Assembly (NCBI RefSeq): GCF_002979455.1
Contig: NZ_PCOU01000019.1
Location: 1-64,000 of the forward strand
Direction: 5' to 3'
Origin: Chryseobacterium sp. MYb7
GTDB taxonomy: Bacteria; Bacteroidota; Bacteroidia; Flavobacteriales; Weeksellaceae
Length of the DNA: 64,000 bases
The position numbers were made by a program, and so were the translations under genes. Of this stretch, positions 1 through 7,676 are shown one piece after another (within the stretch, counting starts at the first letter, position 1; the number at the start of each line of letters is the position of its first letter). Under the pieces are notes generated by a model that saw nothing but the letters and a program-made list of their open reading frames with translations, searched no databases and was not told the origin of the DNA.

Positions 1-74
1 AGTGATCAAAAAGTAAACAGTCGCGTGAAGAAAAATGAAGCAGGCAAATCCTAAAAAATGAAGTAGACTACGGA

Positions 75-908
75 GTGTATGACTATGGAGCCAGAATGTA
101 TATGCCGGATATTGGTAGATGGGGCGTAATTGATCCGCTGGCGGAAACTTCTCGTCGTTGGTCAACATATAATTACGCTTACAATAATCCAATCAGATTT
201 ATAGATCCCGATGGGATGCAAGCTCTAGATAAGATCAAGATTTTTAATGATGGTAAAATAGAAAGAACAGCAGACACTAATTCTTATGACACTGTTACCA
301 ATGAAGATGAATCTAAATCTATACAAATCGCTCGTACCAATGTTTCTGAAACAAATCCTACTGGAGACTCGCAAATAGGCGAGTTGAAGAATGAAAAGGT
401 TTCAATTGCAGGAGTTGGACCTGATTTCGGTTATTTCCAAATAAATGATTATAATACAGCTACACAAGTTTTCGAATTTATAGCAGATAATACTTCTGTA
501 GAATTTGGGCAGGATAAATTTGATTTTTCTGACGGGTTTTCTACAAATGTAATAAGCACAAATTACAATGAAACTAAACACGCAAGTGCTGCTGATGTAT
601 TAGCGAATCATAATCTGAGTTTTGGGTCTGGTACCATGCATATAACAAAAGATGGTGTGTATTCTGAAGCTAGCCACTCCCACCCAGGATTTGAATATAA
701 CCCTTCTGGTTTTACTGATGATAAATGGAATAAAGGAAATCCAACATTTAAGATAGCTTATCCAGATGATGGTGATAAAGGACGTTCAAAAAATAATAAT
801 GCACTCTCTAAATATGTGTATAATACATGGTTAAAAAATAACGCAGCAAATGGTGGATATGTAAAATATGACTACAACCAAGCAGTATATACAGGAAAGA
901 AAAAATAA
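75..908 (+). CDS. Orphan Rhs C-terminal tip with putative JAB-like toxin domain
   Basis: The first 50 or so residues match the end of the Rhs repeat-associated core (YDYGARMY, then [12 protein letters not shown], then [16 protein letters not shown]), the conserved junction before a variable toxin tip. The remaining 225 residues are the variable part. It contains SHSHPG followed by PDDGD, which resembles the HxHP...D metal site of JAB/MPN-type toxin domains; that assignment is inference. An in-frame stop at 36-38 leaves the core without its upstream part, so this is a displaced or broken tip rather than a full Rhs protein; the first codon here (75) is GTG and the reading frame is open from 39. 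The gene immediately downstream is a likely immunity gene. A secretion-independent role or a dead fragment is equally possible. Confidence 0.6.
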   Translation: MYDYGARMYMPDIGRWGVIDPLAETSRRWSTYNYAYNNPIRFIDPDGMQALDKIKIFNDGKIERTADTNSYDTVTNEDESKSIQIARTNVSETNPTGDSQIGELKNEKVSIAGVGPDFGYFQINDYNTATQVFEFIADNTSVEFGQDKFDFSDGFSTNVISTNYNETKHASAADVLANHNLSFGSGTMHITKDGVYSEASHSHPGFEYNPSGFTDDKWNKGNPTFKIAYPDDGDKGRSKNNNALSKYVYNTWLKNNAANGGYVKYDYNQAVYTGKKK

Positions 909-924
909 TTTTAATTGAATATAT

Positions 925-1473
925 ATGAAAAAAATAATTTTAATCATTCTAATTTTCTTTTTTACATTGAATAAAAGTACTATTAGAAAACAAGATTTAC
1001 ATAATATTATAAATGGATACATAGAATATGTTTCTAAAAAAAGGAAAGTTGACAATAATAAAGAAATATTAGCCGTAGTTGTTCATAATCAAATAAAAGA
1101 TGGAGAACAGCAATATTCGGTTGATGTTGCTTTTTTTGAACCTGAATTTATGGAAAGAACTCAGTATAAAAATGTTTATATGTTTGAAGGATATAAGCTT
1201 ATATTACCAAATAACGAATGTAAGGCTATTGAAAAAATGTTTAAAAAGGTAAAGTATGAAAATTTCAATCAAAAGAAGACAATAATTACTCACGACTTCA
1301 AAAACTGGCATATTGTTTTAAATAAAAAAGATGAAATAACTTTTTTATCACCAGTTCCGATTTCGGGGTGTATGAAGTCAATTTTAATGAATAGAAAATT
1401 AAAATTCTCTGATACATACGAAGATATTACATTTTCTAATCCTTCTGCTGATTGCTCGACGCTTACACATTAA
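925..1473 (+). CDS. Putative immunity protein for the Rhs tip
   Basis: A 182-residue protein of no family that I recognise. It opens with a lysine pair and a run of about 14 hydrophobic residues (IILIILIFFFTL), a signal peptide or membrane anchor, followed by a soluble alpha/beta-looking region rich in lysine and asparagine. It starts 16 bases after the Rhs-tip stop codon on the same strand and is followed by a strong terminator at 1494, so the two genes form one small unit. Position and size are those of an immunity gene in a polymorphic toxin locus. Base composition is markedly more AT-rich than in the core genes of this window, as expected for a transferred cassette. The function is inferred from context only. 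Confidence 0.5.
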   Translation: MKKIILIILIFFFTLNKSTIRKQDLHNIINGYIEYVSKKRKVDNNKEILAVVVHNQIKDGEQQYSVDVAFFEPEFMERTQYKNVYMFEGYKLILPNNECKAIEKMFKKVKYENFNQKKTIITHDFKNWHIVLNKKDEITFLSPVPISGCMKSILMNRKLKFSDTYEDITFSNPSADCSTLTH

Positions 1474-1493
1474 TACTCTATACAATTATAACA

Positions 1494-1525
1494 AAAACCC
1501 CAGCGCATTGCGGTGGGGTTTGTTT
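1494..1525. terminator. Terminator after Rhs tip / immunity gene
   Basis: AAACCCCA pairs with TGGGGTTT around a GC-rich loop and is followed by TGTTTT. The A-run on the left side would also let it end transcripts coming from the right. Confidence 0.75.
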
Positions 1526-1665
1526 TACATTATAGATTGTAATTTAGTTTGTTTGAGGAATGCATCAAGGAGAGCGAAGACATGTTGTCTATCGTTCTCT
1601 TTTAGTTTTTGGATATCCAAAATTTTAGAAACAATACTTTTTTCCAAAAGAACATCTGTAGCACC
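1525..1665 (-). pseudogene. C-terminal remnant of an XRE-type regulator
   Basis: On the minus strand the frame ending with the TAA at 1525-1527 reads KILDIQKLKEND, then RQHVFALLDAFLKQTKLQ and a short tail. This is the usual C-terminus of short Bacteroidota helix-turn-helix regulators, whose last 30 residues follow the pattern DxxKLxxxDRxHVFxLxDAFLxxxK. No helix-turn-helix precedes it: the frame runs into the REP-like palindrome at 1664-1691 and hits a stop near 1722. I read it as a gene whose 5' part was lost or replaced when the repeat arrived. Too short to be found as a gene by length alone. Confidence 0.5.
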
Positions 1666-1691
1666 CCCCGCTCCCGCACGATTGTATCGTG
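1664..1691 (-). repeat. REP-like palindrome, copy 1
   Basis: Read on the minus strand this is CACGAT, a 3-base loop, ATCGTG, then CGGGAGCGGGG. Stem plus G-rich tail is shared with the elements at 1810 and 2334. Confidence 0.6.
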
Positions 1692-1809
1692 TGATACTTA
1701 TACAGATTATCTTGTGCGCGGGCTAAATATATAAAGAGTTATTGTTAAAAATGTAAGATAAGGGTTTTAGGAATTCAATTTTATATATTTGTTTATAGTT
1801 TTTCGACCA

Positions 1810-1836
1810 CACGAAAGGATTCGTGCGGTAGCGGGG
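1810..1836 (+). repeat. REP-like palindrome, copy 2
   Basis: CACGAA, a 4-base loop, TTCGTG, then CGGTAGCGGGG. It has the same build as copy 1 but faces the opposite way, about 120 bases away, so copies 1 and 2 form an inverted pair. Confidence 0.6.
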
Positions 1837-1899
1837 ACTATCATACCAATATGGTACAACAAAGTTATTTGGAACTAACCCATCTAAAAATTAATATAA

Positions 1900-2297
1900 A
1901 TGTTAAAAAATAATAAATCTTTATTTTTCATTTCTTTGATTGGATTCTTAATTTTATTTATTTTAATAATGAAAAAGGATTATCTGATCTTTTTAAATCA
2001 GAAACAGATTCTTTTGTCTCTGAATTTTCTCCTATTGAAATGCAAAAACAAAAATATTTAGGAGAAGTTGCTGATTCCTTAAATCATATGAATGCTTATA
2101 TGAATTTTGGTAAAATTTGTTTACCTACGCTTGATCAATGGAAAGACAAAATTGAGTTAGGAGATTATGTTTCTAAAAAAAAAGGCAGTTTAACATTATT
2201 AATTGAAAGAAATAATAAGAAAAGTTATTTACATTTTGATAGTATTAATTTTAAAGGTGCTCCACCACCATGTAGGTGTAAAGATTTAAGTAAATAA
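1900..2297 (+). pseudogene. Frameshifted membrane-anchored small protein
   Basis: An ATG at 1900 begins a lysine/asparagine stretch and a hydrophobic helix (SLFFISLIGFLILFILI). That frame then becomes poor sequence and stops near 2026. From about 1968 a different frame is open without a start codon and reads NEKGLSDLFKSETDS, continuing into an 85-residue stretch that ends at 2297 with GAPPPCRCKDLSK. Joining the frames by a one-base shift near 1962-1970 gives one sensible protein of about 130 residues: N-terminal anchor plus soluble domain. I see either a real frameshift mutation or a sequencing error in an AT-rich run. Family unknown. It lies between REP-like copies 2 and 3. Confidence 0.5.
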
Positions 2298-2333
2298 AAC
2301 CAATTTTAATAGTTGACCTTTTATTGTTTCACT

Positions 2334-2369
2334 ATCCCCCTGCTGGCACGAGCGTCTCGCTCGTGTCCA
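2334..2369 (-). repeat. REP-like palindrome, copy 3
   Basis: On the minus strand: CACGAGCGAGACGCTCGTG, then CCAGCAGGGGG. The stem is longer than in copies 1 and 2, but the CACGA...TCGTG ends and the AGC-G-run tail are the same design. Confidence 0.6.
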
Positions 2370-2372
2370 CAA

Positions 2373-2414
2373 ATAAAAGATAAAAACCACTGCTCCAGCA
2401 GTGGTTTTTATCTT
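2373..2414. terminator. Bidirectional terminator
   Basis: A near-perfect stem with ACCACTGCT pairing with AGCAGTGGT, extended by A- and T-rich flanks. It lies directly after the stop codon of the minus-strand XRE gene and can serve both strands. Confidence 0.85.
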
Positions 2415-2819
2415 TTATTTTTCAAGCAACTTTTCCAGTCTGCCCATCATTTCATCCTTTTCTTTCAGCATTCTTTCATAAAGAGCAATCTTTTCTTCGT
2501 GAAGTTGGATAATTTTGTCCATTGGGTTGATGTTACATTTGTATTGCTCAGCATAGGCAACAGCATCATCTTGAAAAGTATTTGCTATAATATTCACAGC
2601 CTGTTCCTCATCAAAATTTTGAAAAGCTTCTACAGGAATTTTCAGTACTTCGGATATTTTTTCCAGCAGTTGGTTTTCGATGGTTTCTTTTTGTTCAAGT
2701 AAAGAAATCTTCTTTTGGTTCCAGTCTTCGCCTAAATCAAGAGCCAATGCTTCCTGCTTTATTCCAAGCATTTCTCTAAAACGTTTTACATTTCTTCCCT
2801 GATGTATTTTATAGTCCAT
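2415..2819 (-). CDS. XRE-family regulator with C-terminal coiled coil
   Basis: A DNA-binding regulator of 134 residues. Residues 8-65 form a Cro/C1-type helix-turn-helix (NVKRFREMLGIKQEALALDL, then KKISLLEQKETI). Residues 66-95 are an acidic linker, and residues 97-134 are a charged helix with heptad-like leucine/methionine spacing (IIQLHEEKIALYERMLKEKD), likely a dimerising coiled coil. A TAnnTTTG box on the minus strand at 2842-2849 would start transcription about 20 bases before the ATG. Directly upstream of that promoter lies the 21-22 bp repeat array at 2879-3140, so this gene is the natural candidate for control by, or binding to, that array. The target is unknown. Confidence 0.85.
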   Translation of the reverse strand: MDYKIHQGRNVKRFREMLGIKQEALALDLGEDWNQKKISLLEQKETIENQLLEKISEVLKIPVEAFQNFDEEQAVNIIANTFQDDAVAYAEQYKCNINPMDKIIQLHEEKIALYERMLKEKDEMMGRLEKLLEK

Positions 2820-2841
2820 TCTTAATCAATTTGTGAAGATT

Positions 2842-2849
2842 CAAAGATA
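2842..2849 (-). promoter_or_regulatory. Promoter -7 box of the XRE gene
   Basis: TATCTTTG on the minus strand fits the Bacteroidota TAnnTTTG consensus. It leaves a leader of roughly 20 bases before the start codon at 2819. No clear TTG is seen 20 bases further upstream, where the repeat array begins. Confidence 0.5.
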
Positions 2850-2878
2850 ATACATTCTGTAAAGTAAAAGTTAAAAAA

Positions 2879-3140
2879 TGTCTGGTAAAATATTCCTGTT
2901 ATACTTATTAAAGTGTCGGGAACCATTTTATAAAGTGTCTTCAACAGGTTCGGAAGTGCTTTCGGTCACTCCGGTAAGTCTCTGCAGCCGCTCATTAATT
3001 TGCTATAACCATTTCGTAAACTGTTTCCAGACACTTAGAAAGTCCCTCTAAGCACTATGACAAACCTCTCCAACCACTTTATCAAGTGTCTATAGCCGGT
3101 TCAGAAGTACCTACAGTCCCTTATATAACAGGCTATACCC
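2879..3140. repeat. Degenerate 21-22 bp tandem array
   Basis: Eleven, perhaps twelve, units follow each other without spacers. The core AAGT (or a close variant) recurs at about 2911, 2933, 2954, 2976, 2997, 3019, 3040, 3062, 3084, 3105 and 3127, that is every 21-22 bases. The best units read CCATTTTATAAAGTGTCTTC and CACTTTATCAAGTGTCTATA. The implied core CACTTTATAAAGTG is a 14-bp perfect palindrome followed by TCTncAGC. Units differ at many positions, so the array is old or under loose constraint. The unit length is not a multiple of three and no frame is open through it, so it is not coding. It ends about 30 bases upstream of the XRE promoter. Confidence 0.75.
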
Positions 3141-3150
3141 TCTTACTCAT

Positions 3151-3176
3151 GGGGTAGAGGGGGTTGGTGAAGGGGG
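3151..3176 (+). other. G-rich tract beside the array
   Basis: Runs of 4, 5, 2 and 5 G separated by 2-4 bases stand out in an AT-rich genome. Such a tract could form a two-tier G-quadruplex on the plus strand. It lies 10 bases beyond the last array unit. Confidence 0.4.
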
Positions 3177-3229
3177 TATAATATGTTATGAAAGTAGCTA
3201 TTGATCGTGTTTTCTGATAGACTTTAAAC

Positions 3230-3266
3230 AAAACCTCCGCTGCAATTCATTGCAGCGGAGGTTTTT
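3230..3266. terminator. Terminator of the MerR gene
   Basis: ACCTCCGCTGCAA pairs perfectly with TTGCAGCGGAGGT around TTCA, with A- and T-runs on the two sides. It lies 15 bases beyond the minus-strand MerR stop codon. Confidence 0.9.
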
Positions 3267-3281
3267 ATATTTTCAAAGAAA

Positions 3282-3626
3282 CTATTCATCATCCCTTTCT
3301 CCTAAAGACTCTTTTAGCTTAATGAGTTCAGCTTTTACAAATTCCAGACGGTCGATAAGGGTAATGGTTTCGGAAATTTTACTGTTGGTGGTCAAAGCGA
3401 TACGGGCTCCGTCCAGAGTATATCCTTTTTCCTTCACCAGATGGTAGATCATCTGAAGGTTTTTGATATCCTCAGGAGTGAAATATCGGTTACCTTTTCT
3501 GTTCTTTTTAGGTTTGATAATAGGGAATTCCTGTTCCCAGTAGCGTATTAATGAAGTGTTTACATCGAATGCTTTGGCTACTTCTCCTATAGAATAATAC
3601 AGTTTATCAGGTAAATTTATTTTCAT
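3282..3626 (-). CDS. MerR-family transcriptional regulator
   Basis: A 114-residue MerR-type regulator. Residues 9-75 form the winged helix (YYSIGEVAKAFDVNTSLIRY, then WEQEFPIIKPKKNRKGNRYF, then TPEDIKNLQMIYHLVKEKGY), and the C-terminal 35 residues are a coiled-coil dimerisation helix. No effector-binding domain or cysteine cluster follows, so it belongs to the short ligand-free MerR group common in Flavobacteriia. The start at 3626 is chosen over one seven codons upstream because a TATCTTTG promoter box at 3645-3652 would place the transcript start just before 3626. The gene is monocistronic and ends at the terminator at 3230. Target unknown. Confidence 0.88.
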   Translation of the reverse strand: MKINLPDKLYYSIGEVAKAFDVNTSLIRYWEQEFPIIKPKKNRKGNRYFTPEDIKNLQMIYHLVKEKGYTLDGARIALTTNSKISETITLIDRLEFVKAELIKLKESLGERDDE

Positions 3627-3644
3627 TTTACAACTCCTAAACCT

Positions 3645-3676
3645 CAAAGATAAAAATTTTTTAAAGTTGTAGCCAA
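3645..3676 (-). promoter_or_regulatory. Promoter of the MerR gene
   Basis: Minus strand TTG (3674-3676), 21 bases, then TATCTTTG (3645-3652), matching the Bacteroidota -33/-7 pattern. It decides the start codon of the MerR gene. Confidence 0.6.
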
Positions 3677-3808
3677 ATATATTGTAAAAAGTGCTGTATG
3701 ACTTTTATTTCAAAGAAGATGTATTTTATTCATGAATAAGTGAGAAAAAAATAAAAATGAATCTGATTTTTTAATATCTTAGTCAAATTCAACCCAAACT
3801 ATTATGAT

Positions 3809-6490
3809 ATGAAACATTATTTCTTTATTTTCTCACTGATCATCCCTTTTTTAGGGTTTTCACAGTGGACAAGAACTGAGGTCAGGGCTCAGAAAGTTAA
3901 AAAATCGCAGGAAAAATTAGAATTTTCCGGGCTGTATGCATTAAATGCTGACCAGCTTAAAGAATCATTGAAAAATGCTCCGGTGCGTTTTTCAAGTGAA
4001 AAAGGAGTGGTTATTTCTCTTCCTTCTGCTAATGGAAAGCTTGAAAAGTTTCAGGTATGGGAATATTCCAATATGGCTCCAGAATTGCAGGCAAAATTTC
4101 CGGATATCAGATCGTATGTAGGAACAGGATTGGAAGACCCTTCTGTATATGTAAGATTCAGTCTTTCACCAGTCGGTTTTTCATCCATGACAACAAGATC
4201 AGGAATCTCCGAATTTATCGAACCCTACACAGAAGACAGATCTGTATACGCTGTTTTTGATTCCAATGCAAGAAGAGGGCAGGACAAACAACCTTTTGAG
4301 TGTGCTACACCCAATAAATCTGAAGTCAAAAATTCCGAAAAAAAAAACAATGCTGCCAATAAAAAAACGGCAGGATTTAATGTCTTCAGACTGGCCATAA
4401 CCTGTACAGCTGAATATGCACAATATCACCTTACCGCAGCGGGAACACCTTCGGGAGCAACAGACGCACAAAAGAAAGCGGTTGTTTTAGCAGCAATGAA
4501 CACTACACTGACCCGTCTGAACGGTGTTTTTGAAAAAGATCTTTCCCTTCATTTTAACCTGGTAGCCAATAATGATGCTGTCATTTTTATCAATACAACT
4601 TCACCGGGCTATCCTTATACTGCATCAGACGAGCAAAATCAGGCAGGGCAGACAACAATTACCAACCTCATTGGTGCTGCCAACTATGATATGGGACATA
4701 TTTTTGACCGTGAAGACGGAAACGGATATGCACCAGGTGATATCTGCGATGATGCCACTAAAGCAATGGGATGGACAGCCAGCAATTATCCGGAAGGAGA
4801 TAATTTTGATATCGACTATGTGGCTCACGAAATGGGACATCAGTTAGGAGCAAATCACACATTCAGCTACAGTACAGCATCTGGTAATCTGGCGTCATTA
4901 GTGGAGCCGGGTAGTGGTTCTACCATTATGGCTTATACCGGAATTACAAGTAACTATGACGTACAGTTTAATTCCAATGATTATTTTCATGGATTTAGCG
5001 TACAGGAAATTAAAACAAACATAAACAGTGTTGCCTGTGGTGCCAATACTCCTTTTGCAGATCCGGCACCATCCATCAATGCAGGTGCAGATTATGTCAT
5101 TCCAAAATCTACCGCATTTGTCCTTAAAGGAACTTCTACAGATGCCAATACAGCACCTTATACCTATACGTGGGAACAGATGGATTCTGGTTCGGCTCAA
5201 ACAGGAAATAATTCTATTCCTTATCTGAACAAACCAACTGGTCCAACATTCAGATCCATAAGTCCGGTAACCACTCCGGTAAGATACTTCCCGGACTTCA
5301 ATAAAGTATTAGCCGGAGTTCTTACTACCAAGTGGGAAACAGTTTCTGGTGTAGGAAGAAACCTTAATTTCGCGCTGACTGTAAGAAATAACAGCGTTGC
5401 TGCTCCTCAAACCAGTAAGGATGCCATGATGATCACTGTAAATAATGCTTCGGGGCCATTTAAAGTGACTGCTCCTGCATTTGGTCAGTCTGCAAGCTCT
5501 GGATCAACAGTTAATGTGACATGGGATGTAGCAAATACCACACAAGCGCCTGTAAGTACAGCGAATGTGAATATTAAATTATCTACAGACGGAGGGCAGA
5601 CATTTACTACTATTGCAGCCAATACTCCTAACGATGGAAGTGAGCAGGTTGCAATTCCGGCAGGATCTACTGCCACGAATGCCTATATTTTGGTAGAAGC
5701 TGTAGGAAATATCTATTATGCGGTAAGCCCTAGTTTCGTGATTGATTATAGTGTAGAAGGAGAAAACTGTACTACCTATACTTACGGAGGTCCTGCTGTT
5801 CCTATTACGGATGGTCCTGGAGGAAATGCTGCGATTGCTTCACCTATGGTTTCAGCACCAATGACAGTTAACAACCCTGGAATCATTACAAAAATTAAAG
5901 TAACACCTTCTGTTACTCATACTTATGTAAGTGATGTTTCACTGGGAATAGAAGGTCCTTTGGGAACATCTGCCCTTATCTGGCACAGACAGTGTGGTTC
6001 TCAGGATAATATAGCCGCTACATTCAGTGATACAGGAAATGCGGTTGTTTGTGCTACACCTATTCAAGGGGAAGCTAAATCTAATGAATCATTGGGTATT
6101 TTCGTAGGACATCCTGCACAAGGGCAATGGAAATTGTTTGCTTCAGATAATTATACAGGAGATACAGGAACCATCAATGGATGGACACTTCAGGTATGTA
6201 CCCGCCAGACGCAGTCACTAGGAATTAAAGAACCAAATTCTCCATTGGCAGATGATATTAAGATTTACCCTAATCCAAGTGATGGTAACTTCTTTATTAA
6301 ATCTCAAAATATAAAAGGAGATGTAAAAGTAAATATGTTTGATGCTAGTGGAAGACTGGTTTATTCTTCAGCATATAAGAGTGAAGGCAATAATACCAAA
6401 GAGTTTAATGTAAATGTTCCTAAAGGAGTATATGTGATCAGCATCAACTCTTCAAAAGGAGTTTACAACAGCAAACTTGTCATTAAATAA
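3809..6490 (+). CDS. Secreted reprolysin-like metallopeptidase, T9SS cargo
   Basis: A secreted zinc peptidase of 893 residues. Residues 1-19 are a signal peptide ending GFSQ. The M12B-type zinc site HEMGHQLGANH lies at about residues 340-350, with a Met-turn STIMAYTG about 30 residues later. An Ig-like region follows, then a proprotein-convertase P-domain at about 665-800 (VSDVSLGIEGPLGTSALIWH ... NGWTLQVC). The C-terminus (from IYPNPSDGNFFIK) is a type A T9SS sorting domain, so the protein should cross the outer membrane by type IX secretion. The residues between signal and catalytic domain look like a propeptide. The gene is monocistronic with a terminator at 6516. Substrate unknown. Confidence 0.92.
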   Translation: MKHYFFIFSLIIPFLGFSQWTRTEVRAQKVKKSQEKLEFSGLYALNADQLKESLKNAPVRFSSEKGVVISLPSANGKLEKFQVWEYSNMAPELQAKFPDIRSYVGTGLEDPSVYVRFSLSPVGFSSMTTRSGISEFIEPYTEDRSVYAVFDSNARRGQDKQPFECATPNKSEVKNSEKKNNAANKKTAGFNVFRLAITCTAEYAQYHLTAAGTPSGATDAQKKAVVLAAMNTTLTRLNGVFEKDLSLHFNLVANNDAVIFINTTSPGYPYTASDEQNQAGQTTITNLIGAANYDMGHIFDREDGNGYAPGDICDDATKAMGWTASNYPEGDNFDIDYVAHEMGHQLGANHTFSYSTASGNLASLVEPGSGSTIMAYTGITSNYDVQFNSNDYFHGFSVQEIKTNINSVACGANTPFADPAPSINAGADYVIPKSTAFVLKGTSTDANTAPYTYTWEQMDSGSAQTGNNSIPYLNKPTGPTFRSISPVTTPVRYFPDFNKVLAGVLTTKWETVSGVGRNLNFALTVRNNSVAAPQTSKDAMMITVNNASGPFKVTAPAFGQSASSGSTVNVTWDVANTTQAPVSTANVNIKLSTDGGQTFTTIAANTPNDGSEQVAIPAGSTATNAYILVEAVGNIYYAVSPSFVIDYSVEGENCTTYTYGGPAVPITDGPGGNAAIASPMVSAPMTVNNPGIITKIKVTPSVTHTYVSDVSLGIEGPLGTSALIWHRQCGSQDNIAATFSDTGNAVVCATPIQGEAKSNESLGIFVGHPAQGQWKLFASDNYTGDTGTINGWTLQVCTRQTQSLGIKEPNSPLADDIKIYPNPSDGNFFIKSQNIKGDVKVNMFDASGRLVYSSAYKSEGNNTKEFNVNVPKGVYVISINSSKGVYNSKLVIK

Positions 6491-6515
6491 CAACAGTTCG
6501 TTGTAACAGATAAAG

Positions 6516-6545
6516 AGGATCGGTCTATACCGGTCCTTTTTTTGT
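6516..6545 (+). terminator. Terminator of the reprolysin gene
   Basis: AGGATCGGT pairs with ACCGGTCCT (one G-T pair) around CTAT, followed by a T-run. Confidence 0.8.
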
Positions 6546-6585
6546 TTAAATTTGTGAATCCTTACGATCCATATAAATATAAGTG

Positions 6586-7467
6586 ATGAATCCGATCTCA
6601 GTTCTTCATATCAATCTTTTCCAGGCGGGTAAAAATACTTCAGATTTTTATTTTAATACCATGAAAAACCATTTGGTAGTAGGACACCGTCATATTGAAA
6701 AACCTCACAGGCATGATTTCTATGCTGCGGTTCTTTTTACCAAAGGAACAGGAGTACACGAGATTGATTTTCAGAAATATGATGTTTCTGAAGGAAGCTT
6801 TTTCTTTTTGTCACCGGGTCAGATTCACAGTTGGGAACTTTCAGAAGACATAGAAGGGTATATTTTCTTTTGCTCCCAGGAATTTTATGAAATGCATTAT
6901 GTGAATCAGAAACTGAGAAATTTTCCCTTTTTCGGATCCGTATCATTTCCCAGAAAACTTCAACTGGACACTTTAGAACTGAAGAAAAATATCACTTTAT
7001 TTCAGGAATTGGGGGAAGAGCATCAGGCTAAAAATATTATGAAAGAAGGGCTGATCTTATCATTAATGTCTCAGATCTTCATCAATGCTGCCCGATTATT
7101 TTCAAGAGACTTTGATACCATGGATTCCACTGCCGGACTTTCTTATTTTAAACATTATCAGGATTTTGAAAATTTGATTGAACAGCATTTTGCAGAACAG
7201 AAATCAATTACCTATTATTCTTCTTTAATGGGTATTTCATCCAAACATTTAAACAGAATCGTGCAGACGGTTGTTCAGAAAACCGCTACTGACATCATTA
7301 CTGAAAGAGTAGTACTGGAAGCCAAAAGAATGTTGATGTACCTTGATGAAAGCCTTGTGGAAATTGCTTTCCGTTTAGGATATGAAGAGTATTCCTACTT
7401 TGTAAGAGTATTCCGGAAAAGCTCCGGAATGACTCCTACTCAGTTTATGAGGAAATATAAGGCTTAA
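6586..7467 (+). CDS. AraC-family transcriptional regulator
   Basis: A 293-residue regulator. Residues 35-110 carry a cupin-type sensor fold (HRHIEKPHRHDFYAAVLFTK, then FFFLSPGQIHSWEL), and residues 190-293 hold the double helix-turn-helix of AraC proteins (ISSKHLNRIVQ, then SLVEIAFRLGYEEYSYFVRV and FRKSSGMTPTQFM). The ATG at 6586 is preferred over the GTG one codon upstream. It is transcribed alone, downstream of the reprolysin gene, and is not divergent from a clear target, so its regulon cannot be told. The ligand is unknown; the three histidines in the cupin part are typical of the family rather than proof of metal binding. Confidence 0.9.
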   Translation: MNPISVLHINLFQAGKNTSDFYFNTMKNHLVVGHRHIEKPHRHDFYAAVLFTKGTGVHEIDFQKYDVSEGSFFFLSPGQIHSWELSEDIEGYIFFCSQEFYEMHYVNQKLRNFPFFGSVSFPRKLQLDTLELKKNITLFQELGEEHQAKNIMKEGLILSLMSQIFINAARLFSRDFDTMDSTAGLSYFKHYQDFENLIEQHFAEQKSITYYSSLMGISSKHLNRIVQTVVQKTATDIITERVVLEAKRMLMYLDESLVEIAFRLGYEEYSYFVRVFRKSSGMTPTQFMRKYKA

Positions 7468-7600
7468 TGAGTTTAAAGTTTAATGTTTTGAGTTTAAAGT
7501 TGCGGGTTGTTTTTTGTTTCTGGTTATTAGTTGATTTTGTTGATGGGTATTGCTTATTGGATCACAAATACGCTCTTTCAATATTTTCAAAGTATTTTCT

Positions 7601-7636
7601 TAATCCCCAATCCCCAATCCCCAATCCCTAATCGCT
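7601..7636. repeat. Short tandem heptamers
   Basis: Three copies of CCCCAAT in a row plus two diverged flanking units, in the gap between the AraC and ccoG genes. Likely slippage-prone spacer; no function visible. Confidence 0.6.
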
Positions 7637-7676
7637 AAAACCTATTACCTGCAACCTGTCACCTATCATCTGCCTC

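Noticed and set aside
1508..1726. Plus-strand open frame of 72 codons
   Set aside because: It is antisense to the XRE C-terminal remnant, starts inside a terminator and crosses a palindrome; residues look random.
2879..3140. CRISPR array
   Set aside because: Units are contiguous and diverged, with no unique spacers between identical repeats, and no cas genes are near.
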